Shown piece after piece: positions 10,417-19,431 of a DNA stretch of 64,000 bases. Under the pieces are notes generated by a model. That model did not search any database. It had not been told where the DNA came from and worked only from the letters and a program-made list of their open reading frames with translations. Source of the stretch: Taklimakanibacter lacteus (GTDB taxonomy: Bacteria > Pseudomonadota > Alphaproteobacteria > Rhizobiales > Aestuariivirgaceae); contig QOZQ01000014.1 of the NCBI GenBank assembly GCA_003576695.1, forward strand, positions 62,001 to 126,000, read 5' to 3'. Every line of letters starts with the position of its first letter. The stretch's first letter is position 1. The position numbers were made by a program, and so were the translations under genes.

Positions 10417-11472
10417 TTAGCGCTTGCCGGCTTCGGATACCACCGCATCGGCCTTGGCCTCGCTTGTCGCGCGGGCCCGGTAGCGGACGCGCTGCGCGTC
10501 GATGAACATGGCGAGCATGATGATGAGCCCCTGGATGACCTTGATCCAGAAGACCGACACCTTCATCAGATTGAGGCCACGGTCGATGGTCGAGAGCAGC
10601 AGGACGCCACCCAGCGCGCCCAGCATGGTGCCGCGTCCGCCCTGCAGGCTGACGCCGCCGATGACGGCTGCCGCCATCACCGTGAAGATATAGCCCTCGC
10701 CGAGATTGACCTGGATCGAGGCGACGCGCCCGGCCAGCATCCAGCCCCCTAAGGCGGCGAGCATGCCGCTGATGACATAGACCTGCCTGATGCGCTTGTC
10801 GGCGTCGATGCCGGAGGCGATGGCGGCGGCCTTGTTGCCGCCGATCGCATAGAGCTCGCGGCCGAAGCGGCGGTGGTTCAGCACCACATGGCCGGTGACG
10901 AACACCAGCGCGGTGGCGAGCACAGCGACCGGGATCTTGACGACGCCCGGAATGTCGATCGCGGCCGCGTGTCCCAGCCAGTAGAAGATGTCGGCGGGCG
11001 GGAAATTGAGACCGCTTGTCGCATTGCCCTGGGTGAAGGCCAGCATCGTGCCGCGCAGGATCAGAAGCATCGCCAGCGTCACGATGAAATTGTTCATCTT
11101 GCCCACCGTGATGAGAAGCCCGATCACCCAGCCGATGAGGGCGCCCATCGCGAGGATGATGACGATCGACAGATAGGGATTGAGCAGGAGGCCGCCGCCC
11201 CAGTTGGGTGCCAGCGCCGGCACGATCAGCCAGATTCCGAACAGCGCCGCGAGGCCGAGCGTCGATTCCGACGACAGGTCGAAATTCCCGGTGATGAGCA
11301 CGAAGGTCTGCCCCACCACCAATATGCCCAGCACCGCCGCCGCCGAAAGGATGTTGGTGATGTTGACGGAGGTGAGGAAGAAGGGCGACTGGAAGATGAA
11401 GAACAGGAACACCGCCACCAGGATGAACCAGATCAGGTTCTCCAGGATGGCCGGGACATAATCGCGCTTCAT
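10417..11472 (-). CDS. CUT2 sugar ABC transporter permease (RbsC-like)
   Basis: A 351-residue integral membrane protein with about ten hydrophobic segments and the RbsC/XylH-type pattern. Recognisable stretches are VLITGNFDLSSES (family GGIDLSVGS), FIVTLAMLLILRGT, and the conserved GRELYAIGGNKAAAIASGI loop that contacts the ATPase. It overlaps the upstream ATPase gene by 4 nt. It forms the membrane channel, probably as a homodimer, of a ribose-type importer. The substrate sugar is not evident. Confidence 0.9.
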   Translation of the reverse strand: MKRDYVPAILENLIWFILVAVFLFFIFQSPFFLTSVNITNILSAAAVLGILVVGQTFVLITGNFDLSSESTLGLAALFGIWLIVPALAPNWGGGLLLNPYLSIVIILAMGALIGWVIGLLITVGKMNNFIVTLAMLLILRGTMLAFTQGNATSGLNFPPADIFYWLGHAAAIDIPGVVKIPVAVLATALVFVTGHVVLNHRRFGRELYAIGGNKAAAIASGIDADKRIRQVYVISGMLAALGGWMLAGRVASIQVNLGEGYIFTVMAAAVIGGVSLQGGRGTMLGALGGVLLLSTIDRGLNLMKVSVFWIKVIQGLIIMLAMFIDAQRVRYRARATSEAKADAVVSEAGKR

Positions 11473-12983
11473 TGCTGAGCCTCCATGAGATCGCCCTCGA
11501 TTGCGGCCAGGAGCTTGCCGGTGGTGATCTCGTCCTTGCCTTTTCTGAATTCCCGCGCGATGCGGCCGCGATAGAACACGATGATGCGGTCACATATGTC
11601 CATGAGCTCACTGAGCTCGTCGGAGACGACGCCCACGGCGACCCCGCGCTTGCTCAGATCGTCGATGATGCGCAGGATCTCGACCTTGGCTTCGACATCG
11701 ACGCCTTGCGTCGGCTCGTCGAGGAACAGCATGCGGGGTTCCGTCGCCGCGAGCTTTGCCACCACGACTTTCTGCTGGTTGCCGCCGCTGAGATTTTCCA
11801 CATGCGTGCGGGCCGACGGGGTCTTGATGCCGAGATGGGCGATATAATCCCTGACCAGCGCGTCCTCGCGTCTTGCATCGATCAGGCCCAGCATGGATTG
11901 GAGCTTGGCGAGGATCGAGAGCGAGATATTGTCCCTGACCGAGCGGATGCCGATGATGCCGAGCCCATGCCGGTCGCGCGGCAGATAGGCAAGCCGCTGG
12001 CGCAGCGCCGCGACCGGGCTTTCCGCCGCATAGGGCCTGCCATCGATCGACATGCGGCCCTGCCCCTGAGGCTCCAGGCCGAACAGGCCGCGCACCAGGG
12101 CGCCCGGGCCGCTGCCTTCGAGGCCTGTCAGGCCCACGATCTCGCCCGAACGGAAGCTGATGTCGATATCGCTGTAGTGTCCCGGACGGCTCAAGCCCCG
12201 AAGCTCCAGCACCGCGGCGCCCGCGGCAGCGGGCGGCCTGCGGTAGCGCTCGACATCGACGCCGCTGATGAGCCGGATCAGCTCCGCTTGGGTGATATCG
12301 GCGATATTGGCGGTGCCGGTGACGCGGCCATTGCGCATCACCGTGACCCGATCCGCCACATCGAATATTTCCTCGAGATAGTGCGAGATATAGATGAAGG
12401 AGGCACCCTCGTCCCGGAGGCGCCGCACGAAGCCGAACAGCCTCGTCACGTCATGCTTGGGCAAGGGTGCCGTCGGCTCATCGAGGATGACGACGCGCGC
12501 ATCGGCGAACAGCGCCCGGGCGATCTCGATCATCTGCCGCTCGGCGACGGAGGTCTCCTCCATGCGCCTCGTGACGTCGAGATCGAGGCCGAAACGCTCA
12601 AGCCGCATGGCGGCTTCGCGCTTCATGCGCGCCCAGTCGACGAAGCCGCCGCGCTTCAGCGGCAGGGCCCCGGCAAAGATGTTTTCCGCGATGGAAAGGC
12701 CCGGCACATATTTCGCATGCTGGGAAACGATGGCGATGCCGGCAGCCTTGGCCGCCGCCGTGGTGAGCCGGTCATGCGGCTTGCCGCGGAACAGGATCTC
12801 GCCCGAATCCGGCGCATAGAGGCCGGTCAGTATATGCATCAGTGTCGATTTGCCGGCGCCGTTCTTGCCGACCAGCGCATGGATCTCGCCGGGAGCGACC
12901 GTGAAGGACACATCGTCCAGCGCCCGCACGCCCGGAAAGTCTTTGATGATCCCGCGAAGCTCGACCTCTGGCGTGTCGCTCAT
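11469..12983 (-). CDS. CUT2 sugar ABC transporter ATP-binding protein (RbsA-like)
   Basis: A 504-residue protein with two fused ATPase domains, as in RbsA/MglA. Domain 1 has Walker A GKNGAGKST (about 38-46), the degenerate signature SVAERQMIEIARAL and Walker B VVILDEPTAPL. Domain 2 has the normal degenerate P-loop (GLEGSGPGALVRG), signature LSGGNQQKVVVAK and MLFLDEPTQGVD. Its start is about 330 bases downstream of the binding-protein gene across a palindromic repeat region, and its 3' end overlaps the permease by 4 nt. Confidence 0.92.
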   Translation of the reverse strand: MSDTPEVELRGIIKDFPGVRALDDVSFTVAPGEIHALVGKNGAGKSTLMHILTGLYAPDSGEILFRGKPHDRLTTAAAKAAGIAIVSQHAKYVPGLSIAENIFAGALPLKRGGFVDWARMKREAAMRLERFGLDLDVTRRMEETSVAERQMIEIARALFADARVVILDEPTAPLPKHDVTRLFGFVRRLRDEGASFIYISHYLEEIFDVADRVTVMRNGRVTGTANIADITQAELIRLISGVDVERYRRPPAAAGAAVLELRGLSRPGHYSDIDISFRSGEIVGLTGLEGSGPGALVRGLFGLEPQGQGRMSIDGRPYAAESPVAALRQRLAYLPRDRHGLGIIGIRSVRDNISLSILAKLQSMLGLIDARREDALVRDYIAHLGIKTPSARTHVENLSGGNQQKVVVAKLAATEPRMLFLDEPTQGVDVEAKVEILRIIDDLSKRGVAVGVVSDELSELMDICDRIIVFYRGRIAREFRKGKDEITTGKLLAAIEGDLMEAQQ

Positions 12984-13080
12984 GTCGCCGCCCTGTCTTG
13001 TGCGCTTGAGAAATCTGTATTCGATAAGCCGGCCGCGGTTCGGTGCAATTGGTCCATCCCGCTAGGTTTCGCAACGTTTC

Positions 13081-13290
13081 CCCCTCGCCCGTTGCGAAGC
13101 AATGGGAGAGGGTGGCCGAAGGCCGGGTGAGGGTTCTTCTTTGTATCTCTCAAGCAACGTAAAAGGTATACTGCATGCATCTGAATATTGCATTGATCCC
13201 GATCTGCAACGCGCAGCAGAAGAAAGAGCCCTCATCCGCCCTTCGGGCACCTTCTCCCACGCTACGCGCGGGAGAAGGGGAACGATTTTG
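13081..13290. repeat. Palindromic intergenic repeat, family A, copy 1
   Basis: Fills most of the 327-base gap between the sugar-binding protein and ATPase genes. The left part has cccgttgc-gaa-gcaatggg and ggccgaaggcc hairpins followed by gggtgaggg. The right part (13228-13285) has ccgcccttcgggc and ctcccacgctacgcgcgggag hairpins in the opposite sense. Similar modules recur at 21.9-22.1 kb and 25.8 kb. In the transporter mRNA it would form strong stems that could set different expression of the binding protein and the other subunits. Confidence 0.65.
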
Positions 13291-13310
13291 AAGGCTTCAG
13301 TCGGTGGAGA

Positions 13311-14360
13311 TTACTGCGCGCCCATCTTCTTCTCGATATTGCCCCACAGTCTTTCGTCATCGACATTCGCCTTGCCGACCGATGTGGTGGCGAGGAAGAG
13401 CTGCAGGCCGACATCGGCCTTCTCGAGGCGGGCCGGCGACCACAAGGCGCCTTCCTTCTCGATGGTCGAGGGGGCGACCGCCTCGCCCTTGAGCTTCTTC
13501 TCTATGAAGTCGGCGGCGAGCACGCCGAAATCGGGAATGGGCTGGTTGGAGGACTGATCGAACGAGCCTGAGCGGATGAGGTCGAGCGTGCCGAGGCAGC
13601 CATCGACGCCGGCCAGATAGATATGGGCCTTGTCGCCCGCCGCCGCGTCCTTGCCGACTTCCTTCAGCGTCTGCACCGTGCCCGCCGCATAGACGCAGTC
13701 CGAATGCATGTAGACCGCATCGAGATCGGCTTCGGTCGAGGCCACGTCGCGCACGATGTCGACGCCCTTGGCGGAATCCCAGTCGCCCACCTTGGTGATG
13801 ACCTGGATATCGGGATATTGCTTCAGCACGTCATTGAAGCCGCCGCCGCGCAATTGCGCCACGTTCTGTGCCAGATTGCCGGTGATCTCCAGCACCTTGC
13901 CCTTGGCCGCGCCGTGCTTGCTCTTGAGATAGTCGACCGTCGCCTCGCCCGACTGCTTGCCGGCGAGATAATTGTCCGACAGCACCACCATGTCGATCTC
14001 GCAGCCCTGCGGCGCCCGGTCGATGGTGTAGAAGGGAATATTGGCTTCCTTCGCCGCCTTGACCGCCTGGCAGACGCCGGCGGAATCATCGGGAACGGCG
14101 ACGATCGCGGCGACCTTCTGCGCGATGAAATCATTGATGTCATTGAGCTGCTTCTGGGCATCGCCGCCTGAGGTGGTGGTGATGACTTCCCAGCTCTTGG
14201 CCTTGCCGGCATTCACCAGCCCGGCCTGGATCTGCGCCTGGGCGCCGACGAGGCCCGGCGCCGAATAGCCGATGGTGACCTTGTCCTGGGCGAAGGCCGA
14301 CATGGTCACTGCCGTCCCCAGCAAAAGGGCCGCGGCCGCTGCACGCGTCACGATTTTCAT
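13311..14360 (-). CDS. Periplasmic sugar-binding protein of CUT2 ABC transporter
   Basis: A 349-residue secreted protein from ATG 14360 behind a strong GGGAGGA site, with a signal peptide ending at AFAQ and a type I periplasmic-binding fold (Peripla_BP_4, RbsB-like): VTIGYSAPGL, IVAVPDDSAGVCQAVKAAKEANIPFYTIDRAP and VYMHSDCVYAAG. It is the first gene of the importer operon and is divergent from a Gfo/Idh/MocA dehydrogenase gene, which suggests a sugar or polyol that is oxidised after uptake. Confidence 0.9.
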   Translation of the reverse strand: MKIVTRAAAAALLLGTAVTMSAFAQDKVTIGYSAPGLVGAQAQIQAGLVNAGKAKSWEVITTTSGGDAQKQLNDINDFIAQKVAAIVAVPDDSAGVCQAVKAAKEANIPFYTIDRAPQGCEIDMVVLSDNYLAGKQSGEATVDYLKSKHGAAKGKVLEITGNLAQNVAQLRGGGFNDVLKQYPDIQVITKVGDWDSAKGVDIVRDVASTEADLDAVYMHSDCVYAAGTVQTLKEVGKDAAAGDKAHIYLAGVDGCLGTLDLIRSGSFDQSSNQPIPDFGVLAADFIEKKLKGEAVAPSTIEKEGALWSPARLEKADVGLQLFLATTSVGKANVDDERLWGNIEKKMGAQ

Positions 14361-14490
14361 GGATTTCCTCCCAATTCGCCTATTTTGGCGTTCACCGGGA
14401 TGTCCCCGGACCTGCAAAGCCTAGTTGACTTGGGGGTGTCTGGCAATCAGCATGTTAGGCTGTCATACCGCGGAAGAGGAGATCGGGCTG

Positions 14491-15534
14491 ATGGGAGAGC
14501 GGAAAAATGTGGCTGTGGGCATTGTCGGCTGCGGCTTCTATGCCCAGAACCATCTCCATGCCTGGTCCGACCTCAGGCCGGAGGGCGCTCTCCTCAGCGC
14601 CGTCTGCGACCGCGATCCCGCCAGGGCGAAAGCGGCAGGCAGCCAGTTCGGCGTACCCTGGTTCACCGACATGGCGAAGATGCTGGATGAGGTGAGGATC
14701 GAGCTTGTCGACATCGCCACCCGCATGGACACCCATCAGGCGCTGGCCGCCATCGCGGCCGAGCGCGGTATCGGCGCCATCGTGCAGAAGCCGCTGGCGC
14801 CCAGCTGGGAAGAATGCGTCGCCATCGTCGACACGGCACGCCGGCACAAGGCCTGGCTCGCCATTCACGAGAATTTCCGCTTCGCCACCAGCATGCGCCA
14901 GGTGAAGAAGGTGCTGGATCAGGGAACGATCGGCCGGCCGACCTGGGCCAGGCTCTCCTGGCGCACCGGCTTCGACGTCTATCGCGGCCAGCCCTATCTC
15001 GCCGAGGAGGACAGGCTGGTGATCCAGGATGTCGGCATCCATGTCCTCGATCTGGCGCGCTATTTTCTCGGCGAAGTGGATCATCTGAGCTGCGAGACGC
15101 AGAAGCGCAACCCCAAGATCAAGGCCGAGGACACCGCCACCATCATGATGCGCCATGCATCGGGCGCTGTCTCGGTCGTCGAGGCGACCTATGCCGCCAG
15201 ACGCGGCGATGATCCCTTTCCCGAAACGCTGCTCGAGATCGAAGGCGATGGCGGCTCGATCATCGTGACCAGGGGCGAGAAGATGACGGTCACCACCCAT
15301 GGGCTGAGCTTTGAGGAAGCGATCGGCGGCCCCCTCCTCGCCTGGACCTCGAGGCCCTGGCACGTGTCGCAGGAAGCGGTGCTCCACACCAGCCGCCACA
15401 TGTTCGAGCGCTTCCGCGACGGGCTGGCCGCCGATACGTCGGGCGAGGACAACCTCAAGACCTATGCTTTGGTCGAGGCGGCCTATGAATCCGCCAGGTC
15501 GCACAGATCAGTGAAGCCGGCGACCTGGACGTAA
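14491..15534 (+). CDS. Gfo/Idh/MocA-family NAD(P)-dependent dehydrogenase
   Basis: A 347-residue oxidoreductase. ATG 14491 (MGERKNVAVGIVGCG) has AGGAG nine bases upstream and places the Rossmann glycine motif GIVGCGFYAQNH at the N-terminus. The catalytic-type motif QKPLAPSWEE (family EKPL) sits near residue 95, with downstream DVGIHVLDLARYFLGE containing the conserved Asp/His pair. It would oxidise a sugar, inositol or amino-sugar. It is divergent from the CUT2 sugar importer and convergent with the Tct operon (10 bases apart, no terminator seen). Confidence 0.88.
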   Translation: MGERKNVAVGIVGCGFYAQNHLHAWSDLRPEGALLSAVCDRDPARAKAAGSQFGVPWFTDMAKMLDEVRIELVDIATRMDTHQALAAIAAERGIGAIVQKPLAPSWEECVAIVDTARRHKAWLAIHENFRFATSMRQVKKVLDQGTIGRPTWARLSWRTGFDVYRGQPYLAEEDRLVIQDVGIHVLDLARYFLGEVDHLSCETQKRNPKIKAEDTATIMMRHASGAVSVVEATYAARRGDDPFPETLLEIEGDGGSIIVTRGEKMTVTTHGLSFEEAIGGPLLAWTSRPWHVSQEAVLHTSRHMFERFRDGLAADTSGEDNLKTYALVEAAYESARSHRSVKPATWT

Positions 15535-15544
15535 CTCATGTGCT

Positions 15545-16543
15545 TTACTCCTTCGTCACGCCCGCTTTGGCCGAGATGTCCTTATAGGCCACTTCGGCAT
15601 CGGCGACGAGCTTCGCCGTGTCGGCAGCATCGCGATAGGCATAGCCGATGCCGGCTTTGGCATAGCCCGCCTTGATGTCGGGATCCGCCATGGTCTGCGC
15701 CAGGATATTGCGCCACCCGGCCAGTATCTCCTCAGGCGTATCCTGAGGCATGACCAAGGCCCGCCAGATCTCAAGATTCACGGCAAGCCCGAAGGATGTG
15801 AAGCTTGGCACATCGGGCCAGCTTTCGAGCGGCGCACTGCCATTATGGGCCAGCATCTTGAGGGCGCCGGCGCTCACTTGCGCCTTGATCTCGGATGGAT
15901 AGAGGGCGCCGGCATGCACATCGCCCGACAGCATAGACAGCACGATCTGACTCCCGCCCTTGATCGGCACGCGCAGGAACTTGGCGCCTGAGGCTTCCTC
16001 GATCTGAAAACGCGTATAGTCGTGATTGGTCCAGTTGCCGGAGACGCCGAAGGCGATCGCGTCGGGATTTTCCTTTGCCGCAGCAAGGAACTGCCGCACA
16101 TCCATCTTGCCATATGGACCATCGGCCTTCACCACAAGGACATTCTGGTCGGCCGAAATCTGACCCAGATAGGCATAGGTGTCCTTGTTGTAGATGACGC
16201 CATTGATGCGGAACTGATCGGAGACGATCGAGACCGACACCTGACCGATCGTCAGACCGTCGGGCTTCGCCTTCATCATGTCATTATAGGCGACGACGCC
16301 GGCGCCCGCCGGCTGGTTGATGATCGTGATCACCTGCCCGGCATATTTCTCCATGACGCTCGCCAGGATGCGCGCATTGTTGTCATGGCCGCCGCCGGGA
16401 GCGGAGGGAACGATCAGCGTCACCGGGCGATCCGGCTTCCAGTCCTGCGCCTGGGCACCGCCCGCGGCCAGGGTCAGGAAGAATGTTCCCAGCATCGCGC
16501 TCGCATGGCGACGGGTGACTGGCAGTTTTTTGGCAATACTCAT
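15545..16543 (-). CDS. TctC-type periplasmic binding protein
   Basis: A 332-residue protein from ATG 16543 behind GGGAGGA; the frame is open much further upstream (to 18328), but that stretch is antisense shadow across tctA. An Arg-rich signal peptide (MSIAKKLPVTRRHASAMLGTF, ending in AQAQ) precedes a TctC/Bug fold with the family opening RPVTLIVPSAPGGGHDNNAR and later QPAGAGVVAYN. It captures a carboxylate in the periplasm for the TctAB permease. It is the last gene of the operon. Confidence 0.9.
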   Translation of the reverse strand: MSIAKKLPVTRRHASAMLGTFFLTLAAGGAQAQDWKPDRPVTLIVPSAPGGGHDNNARILASVMEKYAGQVITIINQPAGAGVVAYNDMMKAKPDGLTIGQVSVSIVSDQFRINGVIYNKDTYAYLGQISADQNVLVVKADGPYGKMDVRQFLAAAKENPDAIAFGVSGNWTNHDYTRFQIEEASGAKFLRVPIKGGSQIVLSMLSGDVHAGALYPSEIKAQVSAGALKMLAHNGSAPLESWPDVPSFTSFGLAVNLEIWRALVMPQDTPEEILAGWRNILAQTMADPDIKAGYAKAGIGYAYRDAADTAKLVADAEVAYKDISAKAGVTKE

Positions 16544-16596
16544 CTCATATCCTCCCTTGGATCGATCTTTGATGGTTCTCAGCCCGCCGCTGGCCT

Positions 16597-18099
16597 TCAG
16601 CCTTCCTGAAACGCTTCCCTTCTTTTGCGGCGGATGGTGGGAATGACGGCGATCAGGAGAAGCCCCGCCGCCAGGAACAGCATGAAGGCGCAAAGCGGCC
16701 GGGTTACGAAGACCGACGGATCGCCATGCGAGAGTAGCATCGCCCGACGCAGATTCTCTTCCAGCATCGGCCCCAGGATGAAGCCGAGCAGGAAGGGAAC
16801 GGTCTCGCATCTGAGCTTGGCGAAAGCATAGCCCAGAAGCGCGAAGACGATGGCGAAGAAGATGTCGAAGACGGTGGTCTGGACGCTGTAGAGGCCGATG
16901 CAGCAGAACAGCACGATGGCCGGAAACAGGATGCGATAGGGAACGCGCAGCAGCCTGACCCAGATTCCGATCAGCGGCAGGTTGAGGATGACCAGGATGA
17001 GGTTGCCGAGCCACATCGAGGCGATGAGCCCCCAGAACAGGTCGGGCGACAGTGTCATCACCTGCGGGCCGGGCTGGATATTGTGGATGAGCATGGCGCT
17101 CATCATCATGGCCATGACGCCATTCGAGGGAATGCCGAGCGTCAGCAGCGGGATGAAGGAGGTTTGCGCCGCCGCATTGTTGGCGGATTCGGGCCCGGCG
17201 ACGCCCTCGATCGCACCATGGCCGAAGCGGCCCGGATTGGTTGCGACTTTCTTCTCGACCGCATAGGAAGCGAATGACGCCATCGTCACGCCGCCGCCGG
17301 GAAGGACACCAAGCACGGATCCGAGCGCCGAGCCGCGCAGCATCGCTGGCGCCGCCTGCCGCAGCACCGCCCAGTCGGGCCACAGGCCGGTCAGTTTGTC
17401 CGACACCAGCCGCCGCTCTTCCGGATTTTCGAGATTGGTGAGGATCTCGGCGATGCCGAACAGGCCGAGCGCCACGACGACGAAATTGATGCCGCCGGAC
17501 AATTCCGGCAAGCCGAAGGTGAAGCGGTCGACGCTCGAATTGATGTCGGCGCCGACAAGACCGAACAGCATGCCGAGGACGACCATCGACAAGGCGCGCA
17601 GCAAAGGTCCGGAGGACAGCACGATCGCCGCCACGAGTCCGAGAATCATCAGCGAGAAATATTCCGCTGCGCCGAACTGCACCGCGACCTTGGCGAGAAG
17701 CGGCGCGAAGGCGGCGAGCAGCAAGGTACCGACCGTGCCGGCGAAGAACGAGCCGATGGCGGCAATCGACAAGGCATGCCCGGCCTGCCCCTTCCTCGCC
17801 ATCTGGTAACCGTCGAGCGTGGTGATGACGGCGGAAGATTCGCCCGGCAGCTTGAGCAGGATGGCGCCGGTCGATCCGCCATATTGGGCGCCATAATAGA
17901 TGCCGGCGAGCATGATCAGCGCCGAGACCGGATCGAGCGCGAAAGTGATGGGCAGCAGCATCGCCATGGTGGCGATGGGACCGATACCGGGCAGGATTCC
18001 GACCAGCGTGCCCACCGTTACGCCGAACAGGCAGTAGAGAAGATTGATGGGCGAGACGGCGACGCTGAATCCGGTCGCGAGGTGGGAGAACAGATCCAA
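16597..18099 (-). CDS. TctA-type large permease subunit
   Basis: A 500-residue protein with about twelve membrane segments and the TctA signatures GILPGIGPIATMAMLLP (near residue 36), YYGAQYGGSTGAILLKLPGE (near 68) and GVLPGGGVTMASFASYAVEKK (near 265). It starts with TTG 18099, directly abutting the TAG stop of tctB; GAGGG seven bases upstream of the TTG supports this start. It forms the carboxylate channel with the small subunit. Confidence 0.92.
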   Translation of the reverse strand: MDLFSHLATGFSVAVSPINLLYCLFGVTVGTLVGILPGIGPIATMAMLLPITFALDPVSALIMLAGIYYGAQYGGSTGAILLKLPGESSAVITTLDGYQMARKGQAGHALSIAAIGSFFAGTVGTLLLAAFAPLLAKVAVQFGAAEYFSLMILGLVAAIVLSSGPLLRALSMVVLGMLFGLVGADINSSVDRFTFGLPELSGGINFVVVALGLFGIAEILTNLENPEERRLVSDKLTGLWPDWAVLRQAAPAMLRGSALGSVLGVLPGGGVTMASFASYAVEKKVATNPGRFGHGAIEGVAGPESANNAAAQTSFIPLLTLGIPSNGVMAMMMSAMLIHNIQPGPQVMTLSPDLFWGLIASMWLGNLILVILNLPLIGIWVRLLRVPYRILFPAIVLFCCIGLYSVQTTVFDIFFAIVFALLGYAFAKLRCETVPFLLGFILGPMLEENLRRAMLLSHGDPSVFVTRPLCAFMLFLAAGLLLIAVIPTIRRKRREAFQEG

Positions 18100-18561
18100 C
18101 TAGAAACCCTCCGGCCACAGAGGCATCTGGACGCCCAGCGCCTTCACGAAGACGAGCGCGCTGAAGGCAGCCAAGACAACGGCGGTGATGGCAATCTCGA
18201 GCCGCCGCCCGGGAACCGCCAAGCCTGCTGCCACGACCAGCGCCAGGGTGGCGAGGATGAGACCTAGGCTGTTGAGCATCAGCGCGAACAGCGCCATGCC
18301 GCCAAGCACTAGGAGCGCGGGCCGCCAATGGAAATTGAGCCTCCCGGCAGCCTCGCGGCCTTGCGATTTTGCCGTGGCATGGATGATCTGCGCCAGGCCG
18401 AGGACGATCACCACGATGCTGAGCAGCCGAGGAAAATAGCCGGGGCCCATTTCGCGCGCAGTTCCGGCCTCATAGCCGGCCGAAACGGCTAGGAAGGCGC
18501 TGCCCAGAATGATGAACAGCAAGCCGGCCAGGACTTCCGGATGGCGCAAAAGTCTCATCAT
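18100..18561 (-). CDS. TctB-type small permease subunit
   Basis: A 153-residue protein with four hydrophobic segments and the usual TctB features: AGLLFIILGSAFLAVSAGY with REMGPGYFPRLLS after TM1, the most conserved part of the family. I start it at ATG 18561 (MMRLLRHPE), which has AAGGA nine bases upstream; starts at 18585 or 18657 are possible. It abuts tctA with no gap. Confidence 0.85.
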   Translation of the reverse strand: MMRLLRHPEVLAGLLFIILGSAFLAVSAGYEAGTAREMGPGYFPRLLSIVVIVLGLAQIIHATAKSQGREAAGRLNFHWRPALLVLGGMALFALMLNSLGLILATLALVVAAGLAVPGRRLEIAITAVVLAAFSALVFVKALGVQMPLWPEGF

Positions 18562-18619
18562 CTTCCGTTGTCCTTCAAACATGCGGGCGGCTGGCGCGCG
18601 GCCCGCCGCCGGCTCGGCC

Positions 18620-19405
18620 TCACGAATAGCGCTTACGATAGAGCGGGCGCAGCTCATCGAGCGGGCGCCTGGAGTTGATGAGATCGCGCATCGTCGCCTC
18701 CTCGGCCTCGACGGACTTCACTTTGGCGAGAACGGTCTCGACATGTTCGAGCGGAATGAAGCAGACGCCGGAATCATCGGCGACGACTAGATCTCCCGGA
18801 TAGACCGCCACGTCATGGACCGTGACCGGGCCATTGAGCTCGACCGCTTCCATACGGAACTTGCCGGTGATCGGCGTCACCCCCGAGGACCAGACGGGAT
18901 ATTCGAGCGAGCGAATGGTGGAGACATCGCGCACCGCGCCATTGACCACCGCGCCGACGAAACCCATGGATTTCGCCACGGTGCAGGACTGGCCGCCCAT
19001 GTTCGACACATCGAGATTGCCGCCGAAATCGCAGATGAGCACGTCGCCGGGCTCACCCAGATAATAGGATTCGCGCGTCGACATCTTGATGAAGTCCTTG
19101 TCGGCATAGCCCTGCGTCGGCGTCTTGCGTTCGGGAATGCTGCGCACGGTGACGGCGGTTCCAACCATGGTCTTGCCGCTCTGCAGCGGCTTCATGAAGG
19201 AACCCGCGACCGCGGCCCTCAGGCCAAGTGAATCGAGGATGTCGGAAACCGTCGTTGTCAGGTCATCGATCGCCTTGAATTCCTCGATGGCTTTCTTCGA
19301 GGCGCGCTCCAGCTTGATCTTGCTGATCCGTTCGAGCGGCACCTGCCCCCAGATGCGGCCGGCCTTCTTGTATTCTTCATATTCCTGCTCGAGGGGCTTC
19401 GACAT
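18620..19405 (-). CDS. RraA-like / HMG-CHA aldolase family protein
   Basis: A 261-residue protein from ATG 19405 with GGAGA upstream. It contains the RraA/4-hydroxy-4-methyl-2-oxoglutarate aldolase fold: VSDILDSLG near the N-terminus, DVLICDFGGN, then GAVVNGAVRD with the R-D pair that binds substrate and metal, and PGDLVVADDSGVCFIP. Known members cleave 4-carboxy-4-hydroxy-2-oxoadipate-type substrates or decarboxylate oxaloacetate; RraA proper binds RNase E. Its place between an IclR regulator and a tricarboxylate transporter favours the aldolase/decarboxylase role. Confidence 0.85.
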   Translation of the reverse strand: MSKPLEQEYEEYKKAGRIWGQVPLERISKIKLERASKKAIEEFKAIDDLTTTVSDILDSLGLRAAVAGSFMKPLQSGKTMVGTAVTVRSIPERKTPTQGYADKDFIKMSTRESYYLGEPGDVLICDFGGNLDVSNMGGQSCTVAKSMGFVGAVVNGAVRDVSTIRSLEYPVWSSGVTPITGKFRMEAVELNGPVTVHDVAVYPGDLVVADDSGVCFIPLEHVETVLAKVKSVEAEEATMRDLINSRRPLDELRPLYRKRYS

Positions 19406-19431
19406 TCTGCTGTCTCCATTGTTTGTCTGTT

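Noticed and set aside
11472-13130. Plus-strand open frame of about 550 codons opposite the RbsA-like gene
   Set aside because: Antisense shadow of a clear ABC ATPase; no motifs.
16544-18328. Extension of the TctC frame far upstream
   Set aside because: It runs antisense-like through tctA in another frame; the real start at 16543 has a strong ribosome site and a signal peptide.
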